Positions 25,017-37,534 of a stretch of DNA of 64,000 nt are shown here, piece by piece (position 1 is the first letter of the stretch; the number at the start of each line of letters is the position of its first letter). The stretch comes from Corylus avellana (taxonomy: Eukaryota; Streptophyta; Magnoliopsida; Fagales; Betulaceae). The notes beneath the pieces were generated by a model. The model had not been told where the DNA came from and ran no database searches. It saw only the letters and a list, made by a program, of their open reading frames with translations. Made by a program: the position numbers and the translations under genes. The DNA is taken from positions 12,720,354 through 12,784,353 of the forward strand of contig NC_081548.1 in NCBI RefSeq assembly GCF_901000735.1, in the 5' to 3' direction.

Positions 25017-25439
25017 TTTATGTAAACTGGCCTGCATAGATCATATGATTATATTGTATATTGCAAAATACAATATGGATAATATTAGTAAGGCCCATTA
25101 AGTCTGATCAATGCAGTAATACGACCGACGACATTGATTCGTCTCAACAAGCACGTTTTGGTTATGTCACATGCGTTAAAGTGGTGTGTGCCAATTCTTA
25201 TGTGTAGAGACCAATTTAAAGGCCCATATAATTCTATTTGATTATGATGGGCCATGATGGAATTAATTAGGGCTTCAATCAACATATGCAACTAAATCAA
25301 AGAAATGGAGAAATAATTCCCTAAGAATCTCACTTAAAAAAAAAAAAAAAAAATTCCCTAAGAATCTCTTTCCCACCCCTATGAGCAAATATATTATGCA
25401 ATATGCACTACCAGCCATAAGGAACCTACATATAGGCCG

Positions 25440-25540
25440 GTCAAGTCCTAGACAAGTCCCATGAGGTCCCAGCGGGACTCGGTTAGGAAACCTCCAAGAC
25501 TTGGTCAGAGACATTTTTATAGGTAAGAGTTTAATATGGT

Positions 25541-25579
<39 letters not shown>

Positions 25580-25740
25580 AAAGTACAATGCCAAACACCG
25601 GTTGGGTTTTGGTCAAGTCTCGGCAGGGTCTTGACGAGGTCCCGGTTGGGTCCCAACGGGGTCCCAGTCGAGTCCCAACAAGGTCCTGACGGGGTCTTAA
25701 CAGGGTATCAATGGGTCCCCACGATGTATTAGCTGGGTTT
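25440..25740. repeat. Degenerate GGTCCC-type repeats split by a TA microsatellite
   Basis: 25600-25735 consists of degenerate units of about 12-16 bases such as GGTCCCAACGGG, GTCCCAGTCGA and GGTCCTGACGGG. A similar but inverted-looking patch lies at 25430-25500. Between them is a TA run at 25543-25577. Confidence 0.6.
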
Positions 25741-26164
25741 GCCAATTTGAAAATGAGATGTTCAAATTTAGAAAATGGTTTACGGTTTTTAAAAATAGAA
25801 ATCATTTTTTGAAAATTAAAGAAGAATTTTTTATCAAACGAAAAATATTTTTCGTTGACTATTATTTTATATCATACAAAACACTCAAAAATATATAAAA
25901 TATTTTTTGAAAACCATTTTTCGTGGAAACAAAGGAAAAAGTATTTTTTAAATCTCTAATGCAATCTTAAACAAATGTTGTAATTATCCTCGCAATGTTG
26001 TATAAACGATCAATCTAGAAACCATTTTTTTTTTTTTTTCAATTTTTTCATCAAAAGTCAAAACACTAATTTCCATCTAATTTCTCATTATGAAGCTCCC
26101 AGTACTTCTTCTCCTTTAGTCAAACTTTTAACACGATAAATGTTTCATTTAGTAATTTTTTTTT

Positions 26165-26610
26165 TAAGACTTCACAATTTTTTTTTGAATTTCTACGCAT
26201 TTTGAAAGTATCTTTTTAAAGTTAAAAAACTTTCAATTTAAGGTATCGAACTTTCAATTTCTTTCAATTACATTATTTCGTTAGAATTTTATATTAAATC
26301 TTGTCAAAATTTTCAAAATATCTCTTTTTTTTATTATAAAAAAAATGTAAAGATTCAGGCATTTATTTTTTTATAATTAAAAAAATCTTTGCAATATTTT
26401 TGCAACATCTTTGCAATTTTTCATTTTTTTATATAAAAACAAAAAAGGGATATTTTGGACATTTTGACAAAAATTAATTGAAAATCCTGACATAATTGGG
26501 TAATTGAAAGAAAATGAAAATTTGATACCCTTAATTAAGAGTTTTTAAACTTTGGAAAGGTAATGTCAAAACGAATGAAAATTCATAGAGATTTTATGAA
26601 GTTTTTCCTA
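26165..26610. repeat. Second palindromic element of the 24.5-kb family
   Basis: The arms share phrases with 24541-25016 (AAACTTTCAATTTAAGG..ATCGAACTTTC on the left; AAAATTTGATACCCTTAATT..GAGTTTTTAAACTTTGG on the right). The interior is A/T homopolymer-rich. Confidence 0.5.
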
Positions 26611-27080
26611 ATTTATTTATTCATTTTTAATACTAAAATTGCACCATGATAAAATCTTTTAATTGCTGTCATTGTTTGGTCAGACTTACTTGTCTTGTTT
26701 GTAATAACTATCATTCTTTTGAATTTGTTGCTTCATTTTGACATATGATTTCTTTATTCTTAACTTGGTGCTTGTCTGCCACAAGAATGTAGGAAAGAGT
26801 AATTTTTGTGTCCGTGATTTTTAAAATTATCAATAGATTAAAATTTAATAATAATCATATTAAATTCATGTTATATTTGGGAAGACTGTATTATGCGGGA
26901 AATGATACAATTTTTTGGTTGCCACAAGAATCCAATAGAAATACAGTTAAAACTTTCTAACGAAGACTAACTCTATACACTTATTTTATCCTTCGAATTT
27001 TACATTGTTATGTACATGTATTTTATAAAGAGGAATATCATTTTTCCTTCAATTCCAAGTGAACCAATGATCAAGTAAAC

Positions 27081-27852
27081 TTAGCCACCACAGAGACCAC
27101 CTTCCTCCCCTACGTTGTTGTCCTCGCTAACATAAGCAGCCAGGTTCAGGTACCTTTCCTGATCCGCCCTATCCCGCCACCTCGCCCTACATATCACACA
27201 ACTAGTCGCCCTTCTTCCCGTACTCCTCTTCCACCTCTGTAAGCATTCTTCATGAATCGGATTTCGACATGTTCCACAGCTTACCACTCTCTCCCACTTT
27301 CTCATCTCATCTAGGCAAATTGGGCAGGTAGTACCTATTAAAAAATTAATTAAATGATTAAATAAATTATTTTTTAAAACTTAAGGATAAATAGTGACAT
27401 GAATAAATAATACCGTCTTCTATCTCAATATTGGGTCTCGAAGCGCCTGGCCTTGCTTGAAAGAATAATTGATGGAATCTCTCGCGAACACCGGCCCCCG
27501 CAAGTGTTTCACGCACAGTAGGCGTCCCAAGTAGGCGGTTGAGGTGGCATGGCCGGAGATTCCTCCTCCGAAGGCAAGTGTCGTTGAGAGAAACACCCAA
27601 TACTCGTATCAAGACGAACAAAATGTGTTTGCATGGTGTTGTGCGGTCAGGGCAGGTGCACGAAGGGGTCGCAGATAAGGTGACGGTGTAGACGTTACTG
27701 GTGGCACCCAAGACAAAGAACTTGGATTCGGAGCGATGGAGGAGGCGGAGATCGTGGCGGAGGGCTCGGAGTATGCGGTCCACTATGGGCTGGATGGGTC
27801 TGAACCGCCGGTTGTTGTCCAATGATGGTGAATTGGAGGCAACGGACTCCAT
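27081..27852 (-). CDS. SWIM zinc finger plus RING-finger protein, 2 exons
   Basis: Probable E3 ubiquitin ligase of 230 aa with exons 27852-27414 and 27334-27081; the join GAC-G/GT keeps phase (146 codons plus one base, then 254 bases). Exon 1 contains a SWIM motif around residues 50-75 (CTCPDRTTPCKH: CxC then CxH), the type found in ZSWIM2-like proteins. Exon 2 holds a RING-like array (CPIC ... SCGTC ... IHEEC ... CVICRARW). SWIM + RING proteins are usually ubiquitin ligases; substrate and pathway are unknown here. The start ATG at 27852 gives a short hydrophilic leader before the SWIM region. Coding GC is well above the AT-rich surroundings, and no neighbour shares its strand closely. The architecture is clear; the function is inferred. 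Confidence 0.88.
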
Positions 27853-28264
27853 TAATGGGAATTGGAACCGTGGTTATATGGCAGTTATAAGGTGGTAGTT
27901 GAAATGTTGTTCTAGGAGATTATTGTGGATTTTGTAGAGGAATGTGGTTAAGATTCTTTGCGTCGTTTTGAGGGACACGTGAGGCATGGCGGGTGGGTAT
28001 GGGAAACAGTAATACAAATCTTGACTTGGTCTATGGACTATGGTAATGGTGGACCATAAGGCACGTTTACTTCGCCACTGGTATAAGCTGTTGGATTCAA
28101 TAAACGGACGAGATGTCAAAATCAATTTGATCATGATGAAGAGCAAATATAAAAGAAATATTGGTGTGAGTTTAGCACAATTTTGATTAGATATCCTTCG
28201 ATAATTATAAATTTAAATTTCTAATTAACTGCATTTCACTCGTGAAAGTCATCCAACACTTTTT

Positions 28265-28383
28265 TTTTCTTTTTTGGGAAAATATATTTTACCCCTTTGA
28301 ACTATTCACCAATTTGTACTTTTAACTCCAATGTTTAAAAAGTGACACTTTACCCCTCCAAACTTTCAAATTGTTGCAATTCG
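28265..28383. repeat. Half of a palindromic repeat ending at an assembly gap
   Basis: TTTTACCCCTTTGAACT and similar phrases match the arm of the 29068-29441 repeat family. The sequence stops at the run of N, so the other arm is probably missing from the assembly. Confidence 0.4.
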
Positions 28384-28403
28384 NNNNNNNNNNNNNNNNN
28401 NNN
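28384..28403. other. Assembly gap (20 N)
   Basis: Twenty unknown bases; the true length is not known from the sequence. Confidence 0.99.
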
Positions 28404-28419
28404 CAATATTTTCTGTATA

Positions 28420-28855
28420 TTTTGCCTATCTGATTTTACATATCAACCACTAGATTTGTGGACTTATGTGAACCATACATAAGTCAATGGTAGACTCCAT
28501 AAATCTAATAGTTGATCTATTGAATTTATAAGAGAATATAGGTCAAATATGATAAACTTATTGACCCTTAGAATTTCTTCACATTATTTAGAATTTTTTT
28601 TTTTTTAAAAAAAAAAGAAGAAGAAAAGAAAACAAAATTAAAGATGGTATAAAAAAGAGAAATAGTAGGGGTCAATAAGTTTATCATATTTGGTCCATAT
28701 TCTCTTACAAATTCAATAAATCAATCATTAGGTTTGTGAAGTCTACCATTGACTTATATGAGATCCACATAAATTCATAAATCTAATAGTTAATTTGTAA
28801 AATGAGATAGGCCAAATATGAAAAAAATATTAACCCCTAACATTTCTCAATGAAC
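28420..28855. repeat. Long inverted repeat
   Basis: The left arm (TATCAACCACTAGATTTGTG ... GGTCAAATATGATAAACTTA) is mirrored by the right arm (GTTTATCATATTTGGTCCAT ... AATCTAATAGTTAATTTG). The loop is an A/T homopolymer tract near 28590-28640. It resembles a palindromic MITE. Confidence 0.6.
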
Positions 28856-29067
28856 CTTATTAGCTTTTAATAAGGAAAACATATATAGCACATTTCATAT
28901 TTTTTTCTTATCTGAAGATCCAACTCGTTAATTTTTAATTTTAAAACCTGAATATTGACCTTGTTCTAATCAATGACCTTTATATACTTTTCTTTCAAAT
29001 TAATAACAAAAATAACGTTAAATTATAATTTCCTAAATGAAAAAAGAAATAGAAAAGAATAGAAAAA

Positions 29068-29441
29068 AGTTGAATAAAGTCCACTTAACTCCCTTAAACT
29101 ATAACCCTAATGACAATCTACCCCCAAAACTATCAATTGCGACAATTTACCCCACAAATTACCAAAACAATGACAATGTACCCCCCAATGCAAGCAAAAT
29201 AACGAAATTACCTCTATAGAAATTTCAATAAGACAAAAATACCCTTAAAATTTTGAAAAAAAAAAAAAAAATTCTAGTATTTTTGTTTTTATTTTAGTAA
29301 GGATAATTTTGTCATTTTGTTAAAATTTGAGGTACATTGTCCTTTCTTGGTAGTTTGGAGGGGTAAATTGTCGTAATTGATAGTTTGAGGGGTAGATTGT
29401 CATTGAAGTGGTAGTTTAAAGGGGTTAAATAAACTTAATCT
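29068..29441. repeat. Palindromic MITE-like repeat
   Basis: The arms are GACAATCTACCCCCAAAACT on the left and its near reverse complement around GTTTGAGGGGTAGATTGTC on the right. Copies or fragments of this family occur at 28265, 49720-50760 and about 57085-57190. Confidence 0.6.
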
Positions 29442-31699
29442 AAAAAATTTGTTTATGAGGGGCAAAACTACCCTTTGCTTTGCAAACCTTTAAAATTTTT
29501 TAAAACCAAGTGGCACGTTCCAATGAAGTAGACACCCAACTGCTAATGTGTTGCCCCCTCTTTTCATAAAGCCTTTAAATGGCATTTTTTTTTTTTTTTT
29601 TAAACGAGTAATTCTAAAAGTTACTCTTATATTATTCTTGTATCACTCTATGCATGAGGTAGACAACAGTAATTTTAAAAGTCACATCATTTTCAGAATA
29701 ATACAAAAGCAACACAAAAATTACTTCTAGCATTATTCTTTTAAAACCGAGGCCTCACAAAATTGTTTGAAAAAAATAGAATTGGCAATTGAAAAGCGTA
29801 ATATTTTAAAAAGTGACAACTGCAAAAGCTTAGAATAACCCTGCTTCTTTTTTATATATATTTTTTTCTAACTTCGCTTCTTCCATACTCATTCAGGATC
29901 CGTTTGAGATTACGGTTTTAATAAGTACAATTTTAAAAATTGTATTTTTAATAACACATGAAATGTACATGAGTTTTATAAAAACACATGATATGAGATG
30001 CACATGAGTTTTTAATAAAATTTATTTCAACTTTGTTCATGCTATTAAAAAAACATTCTCACATGTTCATGGGATACATGTTACATTTATAGATTAAGCT
30101 GAAAGAAATTCCTTCAACTCAGTTTAAAGGAAAACTTTGTCCATTTAGAATTACCATCTTCCAGAAGTTTGCAATGTCAATCATTTCGTCCAAATTTAGA
30201 GTTAAATCTTAATGGAAGAAATCAAATCTCCAAAATACTCCCAAATCCAAGGTATTTTTGTAATTTTATAAACATCTTATGGGTATTTTGGAGATTTCAC
30301 TCATTAACCGTTTGATTTAACACTAAGTTTTGACGGGAATATTGATATTACAAATTTCTGAAAGCTGATAGCCATAAATTGACACTTTTAAAATTTTAAT
30401 GGTATGATTAAAAAAATAATGAAAGGTGAAGGACACCCATTTACCAGTCTCCCTTCTCTACTTTATATATAACTTTTGAAAGATATGCTCTCTACGTTCG
30501 AAGAGCTAAAAAGTTAAAGTTATATAATTTTTTAAGTTTATTTCTTACTCTCATATCTTTTGATTGGTTTAAAACTAATAAAATATATATATATATATAT
30601 ATCTAACTAAAGTAAATAATTGTATAGTGAGTTTAATGTTTGATTCATTTTAAAAACAGTTCTCTAAATTTGATAAAGTGAATTTTTCTTCTCCAATTTA
30701 GCTTTTATTTGACGAGTTCATTGTGAATGCTTTTAACATACTGCTACATGAATGTAATTCCTCCAAAATTAAATAATAAAATTTACTTAACTTTGAGTGT
30801 TTCTTGTAGTGTATTCAAGCTATATTATAGCGGAAAGTGAATAAATGATCTAAGACATCAAATAATACATTCTTAAACAACTTCATGTATCTTCGATCAT
30901 AGATGCAGAACTTCCAAACAAACACCAATGCAGCACTAATAATTAATTACTAGCTAAGCAAATGTGACAACATGAGGCATTGAGGCATTCACTTGGCATC
31001 TTCGTCCTAACGAATTTTTCACTCTACATCATGGCAACTTGCTAAATTGCAAAACACCCAATTAGAGGAAAGTAACTACATAAGTACACGACTTAGTAAA
31101 TAAATTGTTATGAAACTGGTTTATGAAAGACAGTGGTGGAGACACGTTAGGGCGTGAAGGGGCTATGGCCCTCCCAAGGTTACAAATTTTGTTTTGTTTT
31201 TTTTTTTTTTTTGATTTCCCGAGAGAAAGAATGAATGAAAGAGGGAAGAATCCGTTTTAATGGCCTTCACAATTTTTTGTCTTTGTAAACTCTTTCTTTT
31301 CTTTCTTAATTTTTATTTTTTTTCCTTCTATAGTGTGAACGAGGTGTAGAGGTCTTTTTATAAGTCAATATACATAGCTTTTCACCATTTTGTGATATAT
31401 TTTGAAATATTAAGAAAGAAAGCAACTACTTGACACTCAAAAATCAAAACCCCATTGTTAGAAATTAGACATGTAAATATTTTAGTTTAACAAACATCGA
31501 GAAAATTAAAAGGTAGTATTAAGTGACAGAGACCCAAAAAAGGCAGTGACGGGCTTGCTTAAGTTTGGATTTTTTTTTTCTTTATAAATTTAATCTCTCT
31601 TTTTTTTAGCCGCATAGCAATGAACAGCTATAAACAAAATTGAGAGTTCAAAATTTTAGAACACACCATTTTCTTGTTAGTCTCCACACGTCACAAAAC

Positions 31700-31700
<1 letters not shown>
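29442..31700. other. AT-rich intergenic DNA
   Basis: No gene supported. It includes a short TA run near 30584-30602 and, near 31131, an end-like sequence CAGTGGTGGAGACACGTTAG of a common plant transposon type whose partner end I could not find. Confidence 0.5.

Positions 31701-31706
<6 letters not shown>

Positions 31707-31769
<63 letters not shown>
31707..31769. repeat. TA microsatellite at the left edge of the viral locus
   Basis: About 31 uninterrupted TA units immediately before the pararetroviral sequence. A second TA tract (43496-43528) lies at the other edge. Confidence 0.95.
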
Positions 31770-31772
<3 letters not shown>

Positions 31773-32018
31773 GATGAGGTCAGTGAGTTGAGCACTAACG
31801 CTGAATATATCCGATCTCTTTGCTGCCTTGATTATACACCTTCTCTCTTGTTCTCCCCCTGAGTATAGTCTTGCTCTTCTCCTCTTTGCTTATCCCCTGT
31901 TACCCTTTCTCTGTGTCGAGAGTCTAGTTGCTTGATTGTAGTTCACCACCCCGTCAGTACAGTTTCAAGTTACCACTTCGTCACCTCAGTTTGCGAACCT
32001 GTAAGTCCCGTTGAAAGC

Positions 32019-32232
32019 CTGGGTTTGGCGTGTTAGGGCATTAAGTAGGTGCTGAGGCTAGGCCAAGGGTCTGCGTAACCTGTATGTTAGGCCAAGGGTC
32101 TGCGTGTGCTAGTTGAGTACTAGAAAGGACATGCTTAGGAAGTTTACCAGTGAGTGAGTACCTAGGAATCTAGGATGAGATCCTTTAAGACTTCACCCAG
32201 TGTGTGATTTTGAGTTTAGTTTGTGTGTCAAC
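32019..32232 (+). other. Viral leader of unit 1 with 18-base direct repeat
   Basis: The shared leader starts at CTGGGTTTGGCG and carries TAGGCCAAGGGTCTGCGT twice (32059-32076 and 32088-32105). The same leader begins at 37328 in unit 2 and differs only by one base and an 8-base duplication (AATCTAGG) near 32167. Confidence 0.75.
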
Positions 32233-35200
32233 ATGTGGAGATCTAATTCTTCTGTTAGCTCTAATTCCAGTTTGCCACCGGACGTGGTTAACTATGAAAA
32301 TATTTTGGTTGATGGTGATAATGATTTCAGTAAGTGGAACATTCCCAAGCTGGACGCTAGGGATGTCTACAATACTACTTGGTTTCAGTCTTCTTTTAAA
32401 ATTCAATATTCTGTCAAAACTGTTGAACAAACCTTTCCGGTTTCGGGTAATAATCAGACTATTACCTTGTTCAACAAGAGATTTGTTAATGATGCTCTTG
32501 CAAAAAAATACAGATTTTTGCATATTGGTTCTGTCCAAGTTGCAGTCAAGCCATTGACTCGACTCGGTATAAATGCTTATGTTTTGCTTTGTTTGCGTGA
32601 TGCTCGTTTTCTTGATTTTAAAATCAGCATTATTGGCATGATTCAGTCATCATTGTTTGGTGGTCCTGTCCACTTTGATGTTTTTCCAAATATGTCTCTG
32701 AGTTTAACCGATGTTCATATTCTGAAAGCACTGACGCTGAATATACTCACATCAGGTTATAATATGGAAGAAGGTAGCCAATCTATTGCTATCATCTACC
32801 GTATTTATTATAAATTGATGAAAACAAATCTTGATCCAAGAGCTGTGATTAAGAATACAGGCGAATCGACTCTGTTGATTCAAAGTTCTACTCAGAATGC
32901 TCATATTAAAACTCCAAAAATGATTCGATGGGCTGAGATTGAGTTGCCCAACGAATGGCTTTTGGAAGGTGTTGCAAAACCTTCTCGAGTAGTTAACGAC
33001 GCCTCTAATCTTGATTACATCCAGCAATATATGGATGGATCTGTTAAAATCAATTTTGCTGATTTGGGATATTCGAACAGAATTGAACGTCCCCTGTTGA
33101 TTAACGAACGAAGGAATTCTTTTGCGGGTTCAACAACCTCAGAAGGACTCCGTCGTAGAGATAAAGATGTCGATGAATCTCTTAACGATTCTCCTCATCT
33201 TCATCCCACAGTTAATCCTGGTTTGAAACTCAAAGGAATTTCTACCGATTCCCAAGTTTCGTCTGCTTTTTATTCCACTAAAAATCATCCTCTAACGGAT
33301 GACGATCGTGGATCTCTCTCTCCTTCTGCTTCTGATTTTGTTGCTCCTAATTTTCCTCATCAGTGTAATGTTATCACTGCTCATATCAGAGATTTCTTCT
33401 CTGTCATTGATTGGTCTGCTTTAAACAAAGATTTTTCTTCAAAAGAAAATCGTGAGTTGCGGCATGCTTACCGTGCCAAATATTCTCAAAAGGAACGAGA
33501 TCGTATCAAGGTCAAATGGGCCGAGACTATGATCGAGTCCCAAACTCACATTTTGTTTTTTGATTTTCTCCAAAAACACTTTCCTGGCGAAAATGATTTG
33601 AATGTTGTCAAAAAGAAGTTTGTCAAAGATGATAAATCTGTCATCAGAGCTTCCAATCCTCCTGTTGAAAACACTCTTCTTGATGTCAACAATATGGTTG
33701 TTAAGTGTTCCCCTGTCAAAACTCATGATAAGGACCCTATCACTAACGATAGGAGAATCATTGAGCAAAACAATTTTATTTCCGAATCCATTCATATCAT
33801 AGGTCAACAGTTAGATCGAATTGAAGAAAAACTTCCTTCTTCTTCCTCTGATTTAAAGTTTTCCTCTGTTCCCCCAAAAATTGAAAAACCACTGATTTCT
33901 CTCCCTGATTTAAAGAAATCTCCTGGTTTAAAAACCACTTCTCAGAAGAACACTGAGAAAGTGAACAAATTGCTTGCAGAACTGACTGAGTTAAAGACGA
34001 CTCAGGCCAGTACCTCTGGTCAGAATTTTGCCATGGAAAAAGCTTTTTCATCTGATTCCGACTCCTCTGCTGATTCCACTGATTCTGACATCAGGGTTCT
34101 TGAACAAAACTTTGGCAAGATTGAAATGGAGCCAAAACTCCAAAGGATCTTTGACGGATCTAGAACTTTCAATCAGACAAAGAATTTTTATCCAAAACCA
34201 ACCCCTCCTGATTTACAATTTGAGGAAAGGTTTTTGCATACTCAATTTTCTGTTTCTGCTGATAAGTTGTATGAATGGAACATTGATGGTTTGTCTGAGC
34301 AAGAACTGCTCAACAAGATGAATCACATGGCCATGGTTGCTAATGCCTACATCTCAAACCACAGTAAAAGTCAAACTGATATTGTGGATTTACTTGCTAC
34401 TGGTTTTTCTGGTACCCTTCGGAATTGGTGGGATAATTATCTCACTGAAGATAGAAGAAACCAGATCAGGAAAGCAGTAAAATGTGATGAAGAAGGTATA
34501 CCCATTTTCAATGAGGACGTTGGCATGGGTGAACCTGATGGTGTTAACACTTTGATTTATACAATTATCAAGAATTTTGTTGGAACTCCCTCCAACATTA
34601 CTTCTCGTATTTCTGATTATTTGAACAATCTTCGATGCCCTACTATGTCTGATTATAGATGGTATCAAGATGTTTTTCTTTCCCGTGTTATGATGAGGTC
34701 TGATAGCCAAAAACCTTATTGGAAAGAAAAGTTTATTGATGGATTGCCTTCATTATTTGCTCACAAAGTGAAAGATGAATTGATCAGTACTGCCACTGGT
34801 CTTATTGATTTTGAAAGATTAACCTACGGAGATTTATTCTCCACAGTGAAAAAACTTGGCATTAAGATGTGCATCGATCAAAAAATGATCCTACAGCAGC
34901 TTAAGAACGCCAAGAAAGCTAAATATGAAATGGGAAATTTCTGTGAACAATTCGGGTTGCCTCCTATTGCTCCTTCAAAGAAGCATAAGAAGAAAACCAG
35001 AAAAGAGTTCGTGAAATCTTCCCCTCCATATTACAACAGAGCCAAGATAAGAAAATTTAACAAACCTAAATTTTCTAAGTCTCCCAAACGGAGTAAAAGC
35101 TCTAAAGTTGAAAAATATTTTTCAAAAGATAAGTGTTTCAATTGCGGAGAAACAGGTCACTATGCGGACAAGTGCCCTAAACCTCCCAAAAAGATTAAAC

Positions 35201-37311
35201 AAGAGATCAATGCTTTAAACATCAAGGACGATGAAAAGCAAAAAATCTTTCGAATTTTCCAAAACAATGGTTTTTCTGATTACTCTTCTAATGATGATCT
35301 TCCATCCTCATCGGATTCTGATTCCTCTGTTTATGAAAACTGTTATAAATTTGAGAACTGTGCCGGTTCTTGCTGCAACACAAAAACTTGTTCAATGATG
35401 ACTAAATCAGAAGAACAAGAAGATTTGCTTTTAACTTTGATTTCAAAGGTTGATAATCCTGAGTTAAGAGAAGAGTATCTTAAAAAACTTAAGAAACTCA
35501 TGTTAAAAGATTTTGAAAAACCAGCTACTTCCAAAATCTCTCTTGAAGACACTTTGAAACGTTTTTCAAATCCGAAAAACAAAGTGCTTACTGTCTCAGA
35601 TTTGCAGCATGAGATTAGTAATATCAAGAAAGATATTGTGAATTTGCAAACTAACTTGCAAACTGTTAAAGCTGAGAACAAAGAATTACAACAGCAGCTC
35701 CTGCTGTTAAATCTTAACAAATGTTTTCCAGAAAGTGCTTCCAGTAACGAAGACACTAAAAAATCTGAGCATGATGATGAGGCTAAATCCACCCATAAAC
35801 CTCTCTCTGATGAGGTTAAGGTTGTCAGTATGATTAGTAAATTTGTTTCCCCCAAATGGTATTCAAAAGTTCATATCCGTATTTCTGATGAATATACTTT
35901 TGATGTTATTGCTTTAATTGATTCAGGTTCTGATTTGAATTGCATTCAAGAAGATTTTATTCCTGAAAAATATTTTGAAGCTTCCACTCAAAAATTGAAT
36001 TCTGCCAGTGGAAACAAGTTGCATATCAAATATGAACTCAGTAACGTTCATGTTTGTCAGAATGATGTTCATTTTCATACTTCTGCTGTTCTTGTTAAAA
36101 ACATGAAAGAAAAAGTGATTCTTGGCATGCCTTTTCTTTCTTTGCTCTATCCATTTTCTGTTAATGAAATTGGTGTTTCAACTGTTAAGTTTGGGTCTGA
36201 TGTTCAATTCCAATTTGCCTCTAAATTTGAAGTTGATATTAACAGGTTGATTAATAGGTTTCCAGGATTAGAGTCTGAAGAGTTCATTGCTCCCATTAGG
36301 ACTTTATCTTGTTTAAACACTCCCCCTAACGGTCGTGTTTTACCTACTGTTCATACCTACCCCAAGCACATGGCGCATATTATTATTACTGTTTTACTTT
36401 GCATCAAAATAATTTTAAAATTATTTTGCACTGTTCTAAAGATTTTCACATCTTTATTCCTGATTTCTTTCCTTTTGAAATTTTGCAGTGCCACCATGGC
36501 AGGCAAAAAAGATAAAGAGAAAGTTGTTTCCAAGGCTTTGACCATAAAGTCAGAGTCTTCCATTGCTCCTCCTTTACCATTTTCATCTGTTGCCTTAACC
36601 AACAGATTTACTCCTTTCAATCCTGGTTCCCAGGTTTCCTACTCCAGTACTCTTGCTGCCCCCTATGATCCCTTTGCGGATCCTTCCCAGAAACCTTCCA
36701 TTAAGTACGATAAGACGTCGGAATACATGGCCCTCCCCTATTCCCAAAATTTATTTTTTGTTGAGTTGAATCGGGTTTCCTCTTCCCTTTCCCCCGGAGA
36801 TATTGCCGTCTCCTATTTTCCTCCAAACTTTCATTGGATCCCTGAACATCCTTTGAAAAATTTAGCCTATTATTCTGCTATCCTGAAACAAACAGGTTCT
36901 GTTTTCTTCAAGGCTATTCCTGACAAGATTAACCCCCAGAAAACAATTTACCATAGTGTTTATTTCAAGAAAGTTATTTCGGAAAAAGATCTGCTTCCAG
37001 GTCCCTTAACGGGTTTAACATTCCTTGTAATTATTATGATTACATTGATGCTCATTTTAAATTTCTTCTTTATCAAACCTCGAAATTTGAACATTCTTGG
37101 TTTGTCAGTTTTGATAAAGACTTCTATGGTATCCTCCCCCTCTGGTTTGTTAGGTGGTGGAACCAATTTGGTCTTCTCCCTGATATTCTCCCCCTTCAAC
37201 TTGTTGATGCTTTTCAATTGTTTAAAAGCCATTTCAAGGTTGATTCATATGGAGCCAAGTTTCCCACTATGCTCCATTTTGTTAAAAAATTCAAAATTCC
37301 TTGGATTCTGA
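32233..37311 (+). pseudogene. Unit 1 ORF1: movement protein, coat protein, protease, fused to broken ORF2
   Basis: An open frame of about 1690 codons from the first ATG. Seen in order: 30K-type movement protein (about residues 15-260); a charged linker; a caulimovirid coat-protein region (about 650-930, with GTLRNWWDNYL and RCPTMSDYRWYQDVF); a CCHC knuckle CFNCGETGHYADKC at 35134-35175; and an aspartic protease with ALIDSGSDLNC (35911 on). RT and RNase H are absent. After the protease comes about 250 bases coding a hydrophobic, Leu/Ile-rich stretch, then an ORF2 start (ATG 36496, CCACCATGG context) in the same frame. ORF2 is frameshifted near 37010-37030 and cut off at 37327 by the start of unit 2. 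The ATG is preceded by an open GTG-start extension that I ignore. Confidence 0.85.
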
Positions 37312-37327
37312 GATGGCAATACCACCT

Positions 37328-37534
37328 CTGGGTTTGGCGTGTTAGGGCATTAAGTAGGTGCTGAGGGCTAGGCCAAGGGTCTGCGTAACCTGTATGTTAG
37401 GCCAAGGGTCTGCGTGTGCTAGTTGAGTACTAGAAAGGACATGCTTAGGAAGTTTACCAGTGAGTGAGTACCTAGGATGAGATCCTTTAAGACTTCACCC
37501 AGTGTGTGATTTTGAGTTTAGTTTGTGTGTCAAC
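37328..37534 (+). other. Viral leader of unit 2
   Basis: Same leader as at 32019, joined directly to the truncated ORF2 of unit 1 with no intervening host DNA. It again carries the 18-base direct repeat. Confidence 0.75.

Noticed and set aside
31674..31862. Small frame with IYIYIY repeats
   Set aside because: Translation of a TA microsatellite.
31770..32232. tRNA-Met primer-binding site expected in a caulimovirid leader
   Set aside because: I looked for TGGTATCAGAGC and close variants and found none, so I do not annotate it. It may lie in the lost part of the leader.
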